In this document: positions 9,480 to 17,969 of the stretch, in pieces | How the letters are laid out: every line of letters begins with the position of its first letter | Position numbering within the stretch: position 1 is the first letter of the stretch | Origin: Novosphingobium sp. | GTDB taxonomy: Bacteria > Pseudomonadota > Alphaproteobacteria > Sphingomonadales > Sphingomonadaceae | Reading direction: 5' to 3' | Assembly (NCBI RefSeq): GCF_039595395.1 | Contig: NZ_JBCNLP010000001.1 | Span: forward strand, 2,728,001-2,792,000 | DNA length: 64,000 bases | Notes under the pieces: model-generated | What the model saw: the letters and a program-made list of their open reading frames with translations, nothing else | Databases searched by the model: none | Told to the model about the DNA's origin: nothing | Translations under genes and position numbers: made by a program

Positions 9480-11672
9480 ATGTTACCACCCGACGCCAGG
9501 GCTGCCTTGCGCAAGACTGCGAGGATGACCAGCCCCGGCGGTTTCGAAGAGGATTCCCGGCAGGCCGAGCGGTTTCGCGCCCTGGCCGCTATCGCTCTGG
9601 CCGGGCTGGCGGTGCTGCTGGTGACGGTGGCCTATGTCGTCAGCCAGTTCAACACGGTGGCCTTCGAAACCCAGTTCAATGTCGCGCGGCACAATTACCA
9701 TGCCCGCATCGTCAACACCGCCCGCGCCCTCGCGCCGATCACCGGTTCGGCCGACACCGCGCGCCATCTGGCAGGCACCCCCGATCCCGGCTGGATCGAC
9801 CGCAATCTGACCCAGCCGCTGGCCCAGGATCATGAGGTGGAGCGACTCTTCGTGCTGGATGGAGAGGATCGCCCCCTCTATGCTGCCGTCTCCGGACAGC
9901 GCGCGGGCCTGTCGACCTATGCCTCCTTCACCCATGCCGTCGCCGACGTGCTGCCCGGCCTGCGCGCGGCACGGGCCGACCGGCCAAAGGCGGCCGACAC
10001 CGTCCTGCGCAACACCATCGCGATGAGCGAAGGCCAGCTCTATCTGGTCACCGTCACCTTGACGGGCACCGGCCCCGCAATCGTCACCGGCATTCCCATC
10101 GATGAGGAGATGCTCAGCCGCTTCGCCCTGCATCGCATGGCCGAGGATCTGACGATCACCCGGCAACTGACGCCACGCCTCCATTACCTGCTGATGCCGC
10201 TGGCCGATGCAAACGGCCATGTGCTGGGCGCGCTGAGCTGGAAGCCGCAAAGCCCCGCCGCTCTGGTGTTCGACCGGTTGCGCTGGCCGCTGACACTGGC
10301 CGGGGCCCTCATCGTGGTGGTGGTGATGTGCCTGCTGCGCCAATCCGCCAACATCGCGCGCCATCTGATCGCCAGCGAGGCGCGCGCCCGCCATCTGGCG
10401 CTACATGACGCGCTGACCGGCTTGCCCAACCGCACGCTGCTGCTCGAAAGGCTGGGCAATTGGCAGACCATCGCCCGCGACATGCCGGTGGGCATCGCGC
10501 TGCATTGCCTCGATCTCGACCGCTTCAAGGAGGTCAATGACACGCTGGGCCATCCGGCGGGGGACGAGCTGATCCGCGCCGTCGCCACCCGCATTGTCGC
10601 CCTGTGCCGCGAGACCGATACGGTGGCGCGCATGGGCGGCGATGAATTCACCATTCTGCAGCCGCAAGCCGATGCCACCACCGCCATGCTGCTGGCCGAG
10701 CGCATCCTCGACGTGCTGAGCGAACCCTTCCTGCTGGAGGCGGGCACCACCACCATCGCCTGCTCGATCGGCATCGCGCTGATCCATGACACGGACGCCA
10801 ACGCGGCGGAAATGCTGCGTCAGGCCGATCTGGCACTTTATCAGTCCAAGGAGCGGGGCCGCAACCGCGCCACCTTCTTCGAGCCGGAGATGGATGCCGC
10901 CCTGCGCATGCGCCGCCGGATGGAGCAGGATCTGCGCGATGCCATCAGGCTGGGGCAGTTGCGCATGGTGTATCAGCCGCAGGTCGATGAAAAGCGCCGT
11001 ATGGTGGGGATGGAAGCACTGATGCGCTGGGATCATCCCGAGCGCGGCCCCATTGCTCCCACCGTCTTCGTCCCGCTGGCCGAGGACGCGGGCATGATGC
11101 CCGAGCTGGGCGAGTTCACCTTCCGCACCGTGTTTCGCGAAACCGCCTTGTGGCGGGGGGCTCCGGTGGGGATCAATGTCTCGGCGGTGCAACTGCGTAC
11201 CCCTGCCTTCATGGCGATGGTGACGCGGCTGGTGGCCGAATATGGCATCGACCCGGCGCAATATCAGATCGAGATCACCGAAACCGCCATGCTGGGCAAG
11301 GACGGCGCCACGCGCGACAGCATCGATGTGCTGGCTCAGGAGGGCTTTTGCATCGCGCTCGACGATTTCGGCACGGGCTATTCCAGCCTGTCCTCGCTGC
11401 AGCGCTTTGCCATCGACAAGATCAAGATCGACCGCAGCTTCGTGCGCAATCTGGATGCCGGCGACATCGACAACCGCAAGCTGATCAATGCGATCATCCG
11501 CCTGGGCCGCGCCATGGATCTGGAGGTGATCGCCGAGGGGGTCGAGACCGAAAGGCAGCACAGCCTGCTGGTGATGGCAGGCTGCACGCGGTTCCAGGGC
11601 TATCTTTATGGGCGGCCGGTACCGGCCAGCCAGATGCATCCGCCTGCTCCCTTCACCGCCTCACGGTCGTGA
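9480..11672 (+). CDS. Membrane-bound GGDEF-EAL protein (c-di-GMP turnover)
   Basis: About 730 aa. Two membrane segments (about residues 34-54 and again near WPLTLAGALIVVVVMCLL) flank a periplasmic sensor of about 220 residues resembling CHASE4-type domains. The GGDEF domain has an exact GGDEF (386-390) preceded five residues earlier by RETD, an intact inhibitory I-site. The EAL domain has EAL (512-514), ITETAML, DDFGTGYSSL, KIDRSF and AEGVET, so both the cyclase and the phosphodiesterase look catalytically competent. The start is uncertain: ATGs at 9402, 9480 and 9525 are in frame and none has an ideal ribosome site. Its position just after a polysaccharide locus fits control of surface or biofilm functions. 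Confidence 0.93.
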   Translation: MLPPDARAALRKTARMTSPGGFEEDSRQAERFRALAAIALAGLAVLLVTVAYVVSQFNTVAFETQFNVARHNYHARIVNTARALAPITGSADTARHLAGTPDPGWIDRNLTQPLAQDHEVERLFVLDGEDRPLYAAVSGQRAGLSTYASFTHAVADVLPGLRAARADRPKAADTVLRNTIAMSEGQLYLVTVTLTGTGPAIVTGIPIDEEMLSRFALHRMAEDLTITRQLTPRLHYLLMPLADANGHVLGALSWKPQSPAALVFDRLRWPLTLAGALIVVVVMCLLRQSANIARHLIASEARARHLALHDALTGLPNRTLLLERLGNWQTIARDMPVGIALHCLDLDRFKEVNDTLGHPAGDELIRAVATRIVALCRETDTVARMGGDEFTILQPQADATTAMLLAERILDVLSEPFLLEAGTTTIACSIGIALIHDTDANAAEMLRQADLALYQSKERGRNRATFFEPEMDAALRMRRRMEQDLRDAIRLGQLRMVYQPQVDEKRRMVGMEALMRWDHPERGPIAPTVFVPLAEDAGMMPELGEFTFRTVFRETALWRGAPVGINVSAVQLRTPAFMAMVTRLVAEYGIDPAQYQIEITETAMLGKDGATRDSIDVLAQEGFCIALDDFGTGYSSLSSLQRFAIDKIKIDRSFVRNLDAGDIDNRKLINAIIRLGRAMDLEVIAEGVETERQHSLLVMAGCTRFQGYLYGRPVPASQMHPPAPFTASRS

Positions 11673-11679
11673 AGGGAGC
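11646..11679. terminator. Hairpin between convergent genes
   Basis: GCTCCCTTCAC and GTGAAGGGAGC form a perfect 11 bp stem with a 12-base loop, overlapping the stop codon of the GGDEF-EAL gene and lying 15 bases from the stop of the convergent repeat-protein gene. There is no T-run on either side, so it may be a bidirectional transcript-end or stabilising hairpin rather than a classic intrinsic terminator. Confidence 0.5.
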
Positions 11680-11693
11680 CGGTTGGGTCAGCC

Positions 11694-12413
11694 TTACTGG
11701 CTGGCGCCGTTGGGGCGGATGTCCTTGAAGGCACTGTTGAACGAACCACCACTCTGACCGCCGCTGTCGGCCGGTGCATCGTAATGCGGGGTGCGATAGG
11801 TCGGCATGGCATGCGAGGCGCCCTGCCCGTAAGCGCGATGGCTAGCGCCACGATAGCGCGTGCTGTGATGGCGCGCCTTGTAACGATAGGCGTGATGACG
11901 GCTGGCGGCATGGTAACGCGTGCGATGATGGCGCGTGGTGTAGGCGGCATGCCCATAACGGCGCGAGGCATGGCGCGACGTCGCCTTCACCGAGCCATAC
12001 TTCGCCTTGCCATACTTAGCCTTGCCATACTTCGACTTACCATACTTCGCCGTGCCATATTTCGCCGAACCATAGCTGTGACGATGGCGGCTGGCATGCT
12101 TGCCCCCGTGCAGCTTCGCCTGCTGGCGGTCATAGGCTTGACGATGCGATGTGCCCGCCTGACTGCCATAGCGCGAGGCTCCATAATGCGAGCCACGGGC
12201 TGCACGCTGCTTCACCGCCACACGCGCGTGATGGCTGCGGCGCATGCTGGTCCGGCCGACCTTGGCGGCGCGGGCCTTTTTCGCCCTGGCACCATATTTG
12301 CCGCCATGCTTTGCCGTCTGGCTGGCCGCCGCTTTCCCATGATGGCTGTGCCGCGCTTCCACCGGCGCTGCCAGCGCCAGCGTCGCCAGCACGGCAAGAG
12401 CAATCCGCTTCAT
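11694..12413 (-). CDS. Secreted basic repeat protein (Lys-Tyr-Gly and His-rich)
   Basis: About 239 aa. A clear signal peptide (KRIALAVLATLALAAPVEA) leads into a very basic, low-complexity mature protein rich in His, Tyr, Lys, Arg and Gly. The centre carries tandem near-identical units of the type AKYGKxKYGK, for example YGTAKYGKSKYGKAKYG, encoded by repeated short DNA units around 11990-12060. Basic HH/RYH stretches lie on both sides (TRHHRTRYHAASRHHAYR). AGGA lies 5 bases before the ATG. No known domain is visible. The composition suggests binding to polyanions, metal or envelope polymers, but that is only inference. The repeats should make this locus prone to length variation. Confidence 0.72.
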   Translation of the reverse strand: MKRIALAVLATLALAAPVEARHSHHGKAAASQTAKHGGKYGARAKKARAAKVGRTSMRRSHHARVAVKQRAARGSHYGASRYGSQAGTSHRQAYDRQQAKLHGGKHASRHRHSYGSAKYGTAKYGKSKYGKAKYGKAKYGSVKATSRHASRRYGHAAYTTRHHRTRYHAASRHHAYRYKARHHSTRYRGASHRAYGQGASHAMPTYRTPHYDAPADSGGQSGGSFNSAFKDIRPNGASQ

Positions 12414-12528
12414 CGTGTCCTGATCCTTCGCCTGATCCGATTCGCCCGCAAGGGGCAAGGGATCAAGCCTAGGAGCCACTCTGCCCACGGCCAAGAGGCA
12501 GCCGCACGCTTCGGCCCAAATCCCAGGC

Positions 12529-13896
12529 TTATTCCCGGTTTCCGGCAGCCTCGAAGCTCAGCTCCTTATCGCCCGAGAGCACACGCATCGCACGATCACG
12601 GTCGAGATCGCCTAGCCAGCGGCCCAGCACGACGCAGGCCACCGCATTGCCGATCATGTTCACCAGCGCGCGCGCCTCGCTCATGAAGCGGTCGACACCC
12701 AGCACCAGCGCCATGCCGGCCGGAGGAATGGCCGGCACCACCGCCAGCGTGGCCAGCAGGCCGATAAAGCCCGCACCCGACACACCGCCCGCGCCCTTCG
12801 AGGTGACCATGGCCACGGCCAGCATCTGCGCCTCCTGCTGCCAGGTGAGGTTGATGCCCAAAGCCTGAGCGATGAAGATCGCCGTGGTGGCCATATAGAT
12901 CGCCGTGCCATCGGTGTTGAACACATAGCCCGAGGGCACCACCAGTCCGACATGCTGGCGCGACAGGCCCAGATGCTCCATCTTTTCCATCAGCCCCGGC
13001 AGCGCCGCGTCGGAGGAGCTGGCGCCCAGCGTAATCAGCAGTTCGGCCTTGATGTAATTGAGCAATTTCAGGATCGACAGGCCCGAGGCGGCCATCACCA
13101 GCCCCAGAAAGCCCAGCACGAAAATGCCGCCGGCCGCATAGAACGTGCCCACCAGACCAGCCAGCTTGCCCAGCGCGCTCAGGCCGAATTTGCCGACCGT
13201 ATAGGCCATCGCGCCGCCAGCGCCGAAGGGGGCCAGCCGCATGATCAGGTTGATGACCCCGAAGACCACGCCGTTGCAACTGTCGATCAGGCTGCGCAGC
13301 GGCGCGCCGCGCTCGCCGATCTGGGCCAGCACCGCGCCGAACAGCACCGAGATCAGCACCACCTGCAGGATCTCGCCATTGGCGAAGGCGCCCACCACGC
13401 TGTCGGGCACCATGCCGGTCAGGAAGCTGACCAGCCCGTCATTGGCCTTGGCCGCGCCGCTGGTGTAGGCCGCCACCGCATGCGTATCGAGATGCGCCGG
13501 ATCGGCCCCGAAGCCCACGCCGGGCTTGAGCAGATGGACCATCGCCAGCCCCGCCAGCAGCGCGACCAGCGACACCACCTCGAAATAGAGCAGTGCCAGC
13601 GCGCCGGTGCGCCCCGCGGCTTTCAGATCCTGCGATCCGCCCACGCCCGAGACGATGGTGCAAAAGACGATCAGGCCGATCATCATCTTGATCAGCCGCA
13701 CGAAGGTGTCGCCCAGCGGTTTCAACTGCACGCCAAGATCGGGCGCGACAAAGCCGATCACCGCCCCTGTCACCATGCCCAGCAGCACCTGCACATAAAG
13801 CAATCCCAACCAGCGGCGCCAACGGGGGCGAGCCGCGTGGCCGGTCCTGGCCTCATCAGGCAAAGGCGTGTCGATTACGGCCATTCCATGCTCCAT
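12529..13896 (-). CDS. dctA: Dicarboxylate/amino acid:cation symporter (DctA family)
   Basis: About 455 aa. It carries hallmark motifs of the DAACS family: VRLIKMMIGLIVFCTIVSGVGG in the first half, the Ser-rich hairpin GASSSDAALP, VPSGYVFNTDGTAIYMATTAIFIAQ, and VTSKGAGGVSGAGFIGL near the C-terminus. These build the substrate and sodium/proton sites for uptake of C4-dicarboxylates or acidic amino acids across the inner membrane. Several ATGs lie close together; the one chosen has AGGGGG at proper spacing. The gene is divergent from the TonB receptor across about 270 bases. DctA is the best match, although GltP-like substrate use cannot be excluded. Confidence 0.9.
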   Translation of the reverse strand: MEHGMAVIDTPLPDEARTGHAARPRWRRWLGLLYVQVLLGMVTGAVIGFVAPDLGVQLKPLGDTFVRLIKMMIGLIVFCTIVSGVGGSQDLKAAGRTGALALLYFEVVSLVALLAGLAMVHLLKPGVGFGADPAHLDTHAVAAYTSGAAKANDGLVSFLTGMVPDSVVGAFANGEILQVVLISVLFGAVLAQIGERGAPLRSLIDSCNGVVFGVINLIMRLAPFGAGGAMAYTVGKFGLSALGKLAGLVGTFYAAGGIFVLGFLGLVMAASGLSILKLLNYIKAELLITLGASSSDAALPGLMEKMEHLGLSRQHVGLVVPSGYVFNTDGTAIYMATTAIFIAQALGINLTWQQEAQMLAVAMVTSKGAGGVSGAGFIGLLATLAVVPAIPPAGMALVLGVDRFMSEARALVNMIGNAVACVVLGRWLGDLDRDRAMRVLSGDKELSFEAAGNRE

Positions 13897-14136
13897 CATT
13901 GCCCCCTGCATGGCACGGGCATGGGGCCTGGGACCAGTGCAACTTGCAGCATTGCCCACAAAGGCGTCGGCAGCTACTCTCCTGCGCCGGACAGGACAGG
14001 GCTTGTTCAGCGCGGCAGGAAAGCCCCGTGGCAAGTCCTTACCGTAAAAATTATATATGAATCCTGCCAGAACTATCTCTTTGTAATAGTATCCAAATAA
14101 ATGTCGTAAACGCGTCATTAAGCCCAGCCAAGGCCG

Positions 14137-14157
14137 CCCCTGAGATTCATACAGGGG
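14137..14157 (+). promoter_or_regulatory. Hairpin masking the TonB receptor ribosome site
   Basis: CCCCTG and CAGGGG form a perfect 6 bp GC stem around AGATTCATA. The downstream arm is part of the AGGGGA ribosome-binding site of the receptor gene that starts at 14165, so translation could be gated by opening this stem. Seen in sequence; the regulatory role is inference. Confidence 0.4.
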
Positions 14158-14164
14158 ACATTCC

Positions 14165-16564
14165 ATGATCAAGACTTCCATGCTTCGTGCCAGCCTGTGG
14201 CTGGCCGGCGCCTCGCTTTGCGCGCTGTCGGCGCCGGCCTTTGCCGCAGCCCCCGTTCCCGCCGAAGCGCCTGCCGTTGATCCGACCGCCGACACCGAGC
14301 AACTGACCGACATCGTCGTCACCGCCGAAAAACGCCCGCAGAGCCTGCAGACCACGCCGATCGCCATTTCCGTGCTGGGGTCGCAGGATATCACCAACCG
14401 CCATGTCACCTCGCTCCTCGATCTGGGCGACGGCTCGATCCCCTCGCTCAAGGTCGCGCCCTTCTATTCGCGCAACTCGGCGCTGGTGATGAACATCCGC
14501 GGCATCGGCGTGCTGTCGGACTCCAACCAGCCCGCCCGCGACCAGGGCGTGGGCATCTACATCGACGGCGTCTACATGGGCCGCGCCCAGGGTCTGGGCA
14601 CCGCGATCTATGACGTCGAGAACATCGAGGTTCTGAAAGGCCCGCAGGGAACGCTGTTCGGCCGCAACACCGAGGGCGGCGCGGTCAACATCACCACCAA
14701 GAAGCCCAGCGGCCAGTTCAAGGCCAACATGACCGCCGGTTTCGGCAATTACGGCTCCTACAAGGGCGAAGTCCACCTCGACCTGCCCGCCTGGCACGAC
14801 ATCGCCGTCAAGATCGACGGCGTGGTCGCCCATCGCGACGCCATGGTGAAGAACCCGCTGCAGGGCCAGTATGGCTTCAACTATTACAACAAGCGCGGCC
14901 TGCATGCCGAGACGCTGTGGCGCGCGGCCCCCAATTTTACCGCCGACTATGCCTTCGACATCTCCTACGATGCCTCCACCCCGCTCTATCTGCAGTTGAC
15001 CACGCCGCCGACCGCCACCTCGGTGAAGCTGGCCACGCTGGGCACCATCCAACCCGTCCGCGCCGATACCGCCAATGTCGGCGTACCCCAGCAGCTCAGC
15101 ATCGGCAAGACCTGGGGCCATCGCCTGACGCTGGACTGGGAGATTGCCCCCAAGATCACGGTGAAGTCGATCTCCTCCTACCGCGATCTTAACCAGTCGC
15201 AGTATGACAATGGCTCGGCCGCGACGACGATGGTGATCGGCACCGCCAGCAACTTCACCAACGCCAATTTCTCGCGCTATTCGCTGGCGCAGTTCCGCCA
15301 GAACCAGGTCAGCCAGGAGCTGCAGCTGATCGGCGAGGTGCCGCATCTGAAATTCGTGGCCGGTGCCCTGTTCTATCAGGAAAAGGTGCAGGACAACGCC
15401 CAGGCCTTCTACACCAACCAGTTCACCGATGCGGCGGGCAGCGCCTATATCATCAAGACCTATGACATGAACACGGTCTCAATCGACCGCGCCAGCCATG
15501 TTACCTCATCCAGCGTCGGCGCCTTCGGTCAGGCGACCTATACGCCGCCCCTCCTCAATGACAGCCTGCATCTGACCGGCGGCCTGCGCTTCACGCGCGA
15601 CAAGAAGGTCGGCCAGCTCTTCATCATCAACGGCGCCACGCCCACGGTGAACGGCATCACCGCCCCCCAGCAGCTCAACGCCGCCTGGTCGCGCGTCGAT
15701 CCGATGGTCAATCTGGCCTGGGACATCACCCGCGATATGCATGTCTATGGCAAGTGGAGCACCGGCTACAAGTCGGGCGGCGCCAACTCGCGCTCGCTGA
15801 CCTATGCGCCCTTCAACCCCGAGACCGTCTCGATGTTTGAAATCGGCGCCAAAACCGAGTTCCTCAACCGCCATGCGCGGCTGAACGTGGCCGCCTATAC
15901 CGGCAGCTACAAGGACATTCAGCTCGATTTCCAGGCGACCTATCAGCAGTTCGACGCCAACGGCAATCTGATCACCACCGGCACCCGCACCACCACCGAA
16001 ACCTACAACGCGCCCGGCACTGGCCGCCTGAAGGGCGTGGAAGCGGAACTCACGCTGATCCCCATCACCGGCCTGACGCTGACCGGCAGCTATGCCCATA
16101 CCAGCGTGAAGATCCCCAACACCGCCAACCCCTTCCGCCAGTCGAACGGCACGATCAACACGCTGCCGATCCCGATCTATGCGGTCTACACGCCGACCAA
16201 TTCGGCCAGCGCCTCGATCACCTATGAGGTTCCGGCCAATGGCTTCACGCTGCGCGGCCATTTCGACGCCAATTACGACAATGGCTTCTATCAGGGCTAC
16301 ACCGACCCGGTTTACACCGGCCCCGGCGCTGCCGGAAACGTCTATCAGCCCAAGGGCGACAGCGCCTTTATCGTCAATGGCCGCATCGCCTTTGCCGATA
16401 TCGATCTGGGCGCGGGCGGCGCCAAGCTGACCGTGGCGGGCTGGGCCCGCAACCTGCTGAACGAGCAGCATATGTTCTACAAGGCCTTCAGCAGCACGGT
16501 GGGCACCAACGGCTTCTTCAACGAAGCGCGCACCTATGGTCTGGAAGCCAACATCAAGTTCTGA
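14165..16564 (+). CDS. TonB-dependent receptor
   Basis: 799 aa. A signal peptide ending near APAFA precedes TDIVVTAEKRPQSLQTTPIAISVL, the TonB-box/plug start common in sphingomonad receptors. The plug domain contains NIRGIGVLSDSNQ and VENIEVLKGPQGTLFGRNTEGGAVNI. The beta-barrel follows and ends in YGLEANIKF with a terminal Phe, as needed for barrel assembly. Such receptors import large or scarce substrates with TonB energy; ligand specificity is not readable here. It is followed 14-32 bases later by a secreted tyrosine phosphatase gene, probably in one transcript. A hairpin covers its ribosome site. Confidence 0.93.
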   Translation: MIKTSMLRASLWLAGASLCALSAPAFAAAPVPAEAPAVDPTADTEQLTDIVVTAEKRPQSLQTTPIAISVLGSQDITNRHVTSLLDLGDGSIPSLKVAPFYSRNSALVMNIRGIGVLSDSNQPARDQGVGIYIDGVYMGRAQGLGTAIYDVENIEVLKGPQGTLFGRNTEGGAVNITTKKPSGQFKANMTAGFGNYGSYKGEVHLDLPAWHDIAVKIDGVVAHRDAMVKNPLQGQYGFNYYNKRGLHAETLWRAAPNFTADYAFDISYDASTPLYLQLTTPPTATSVKLATLGTIQPVRADTANVGVPQQLSIGKTWGHRLTLDWEIAPKITVKSISSYRDLNQSQYDNGSAATTMVIGTASNFTNANFSRYSLAQFRQNQVSQELQLIGEVPHLKFVAGALFYQEKVQDNAQAFYTNQFTDAAGSAYIIKTYDMNTVSIDRASHVTSSSVGAFGQATYTPPLLNDSLHLTGGLRFTRDKKVGQLFIINGATPTVNGITAPQQLNAAWSRVDPMVNLAWDITRDMHVYGKWSTGYKSGGANSRSLTYAPFNPETVSMFEIGAKTEFLNRHARLNVAAYTGSYKDIQLDFQATYQQFDANGNLITTGTRTTTETYNAPGTGRLKGVEAELTLIPITGLTLTGSYAHTSVKIPNTANPFRQSNGTINTLPIPIYAVYTPTNSASASITYEVPANGFTLRGHFDANYDNGFYQGYTDPVYTGPGAAGNVYQPKGDSAFIVNGRIAFADIDLGAGGAKLTVAGWARNLLNEQHMFYKAFSSTVGTNGFFNEARTYGLEANIKF

Positions 16565-16596
16565 TCCCGAAGGACAGGATGCCTGAAAGGACAGTC

Positions 16597-17469
16597 ATGA
16601 TGAAAAGGACCATCAAGGTCGCCATGCTGGCCGTTGCCATGGCTGGCGGGTGGGGGGCCATGCCCTCCCCCGCCGCTGCGGCGACGCGCCATGTGGCAAG
16701 GTTGCAGCACAGCCGCGTCATTCCCTTGCAGGGCGGGCGCAATTTCCGCGATCTGGGCGGATATCCGGCAGCGGGTGGGCGCCATGTGGTATGGGGCAAG
16801 CTCTTCCGGTCGGGATCGATGCATGGGCTGACGCCCGCGGACTATACCGCGCTGGAAGCACGCGGCATCCGCGTCGTCTGCGATTTCCGTGACAGCAAGG
16901 AACGCGCCGCCGAGCCGGTCGCATGGCCAGCCGCCGCCGCGCCGCGCGTGCTGGCGGACGATTATGCGCTCGACATGGCCGGGCTGATGCCTCCGGGCAA
17001 ACCCTCAGGCTGGACGGCGGAGCAGACCAGCGCCGCGATGACCGCCAGCTATCCGCGCATGCTGACCCAGTTCAACGGGCAATATCGCCGCATGTTCGCC
17101 GAGTTGCTGGCGGGCCATGCGCCGCTGGCCTTCAACTGCTCGGCGGGCAAGGATCGCACCGGAATTGCCGCCGCCCTGCTGCTGACGGCGCTGGACGCGC
17201 CGCGCGCCACGGTGATCGAGGACTATCTGCTGACCAACCAGACGCTGCATATCGACGGCGCCATGGCCGCCAGCCAGGCCTCGGGCAGTTTTCTGGCGCA
17301 ATTGCCGCCCGCGATCGCCCATCCCTTCATGATCGCCGACCGCCGCTATATCGAGGCCGCGCTGGCGGTGGTGGACAGTCACAAGGACGGTGCGTCAGGC
17401 TATCTGCGTGACGAACTGGGGCTGGCGCCAACCGATCTGGCTCGCCTGCGCCACCTGTATCTGAACTGA
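16597..17469 (+). CDS. Secreted tyrosine-protein phosphatase (Y_phosphatase3 family)
   Basis: About 290 aa. A signal peptide (VAMLAVAMAGGWGAMPSPAAAA) is followed by VIPLQGGRNFRDLGGYPA and GKLFRSGSMHGLT, both typical of this family, and by the P-loop CSAGKDRTG with Cys181 and Arg187. It uses the Cys-phosphate mechanism and, with a signal peptide, should act in the periplasm or outside; family members take phosphotyrosine, phosphoinositides or other phosphate esters. Two starts are possible, ATG at 16579 and at 16597, each with its own AGGACAG site; I use the second because it gives a normal signal peptide. It follows a TonB receptor directly. Confidence 0.88.
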   Translation: MMKRTIKVAMLAVAMAGGWGAMPSPAAAATRHVARLQHSRVIPLQGGRNFRDLGGYPAAGGRHVVWGKLFRSGSMHGLTPADYTALEARGIRVVCDFRDSKERAAEPVAWPAAAAPRVLADDYALDMAGLMPPGKPSGWTAEQTSAAMTASYPRMLTQFNGQYRRMFAELLAGHAPLAFNCSAGKDRTGIAAALLLTALDAPRATVIEDYLLTNQTLHIDGAMAASQASGSFLAQLPPAIAHPFMIADRRYIEAALAVVDSHKDGASGYLRDELGLAPTDLARLRHLYLN

Positions 17470-17495
17470 GCGCCGCCAGACAGCCCCACATCGAA

Positions 17496-17550
17496 GACAG
17501 GGTCGTTGCCAAAGCCGTTCCATGCGAACCGGCCTGGCGACGGCCCTGTC
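17496..17550 (+). terminator. Rho-independent terminator after phosphatase gene
   Basis: GACAGGGTCGTTGCC pairs with GGCGACGGCCCTGTC with few mismatches, leaving a loop of about 25 bases, and TCTTTTT follows directly. It lies 27 bases after the phosphatase stop and should end the receptor-phosphatase transcript. Confidence 0.75.
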
Positions 17551-17779
17551 TCTTTTTGGCACATGGGTCAGCCGCGCCCGCTGACGCTTGCTCGCAATGT
17601 TGCGCGCATGATTTCGTCACCAATTGCTTTCGAACAGGGCAAGGAAAGCCATGAAAAGCCATGGGTTCCATGCATCAGCCACCTCAGGCCATGTTAACCA
17701 TATACGTCACATCTTTTCCGGGAAATTCCGGCTTACCCTGCCTTGAAACCGCTAACAAAAATCTTGTCAATATGGCTTA

Positions 17780-17820
17780 ATAACCCTCTTTCCAGATGCT
17801 TAAGCCTCAACCAGGGTTAT
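17780..17820. promoter_or_regulatory. Nested inverted repeats upstream of the response regulator operon
   Basis: ATAACCCT (17780-17787) and AGGGTTAT (17813-17820) are exact inverted copies, and GCTTAAGC, a perfect 8 bp palindrome, lies between them at 17798-17805. This AT-rich stretch is in the 500-base non-coding region before the response regulator gene and is a candidate operator. The rest of 17551-17969 shows no gene. Confidence 0.3.
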
Positions 17821-17969
17821 CACCATCGCGCAGCTTAACAAGGTGGCCATGGCCGCTCTTGTAAAGGATTGTAAATTCTCTCACCTTTGCGCTTCTGCCA
17901 AGTCACAACAAGGTATATCTGGCGAGGGATACGGGCAGGGGCATCACGTGCCTCACATGAAGGGGTCTC

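Noticed and set aside
11990..12060. Short tandem DNA repeats that could suggest a CRISPR-like or satellite array
   Set aside because: They are in-frame codon repeats of a secreted protein (AKYGK units), without spacers.
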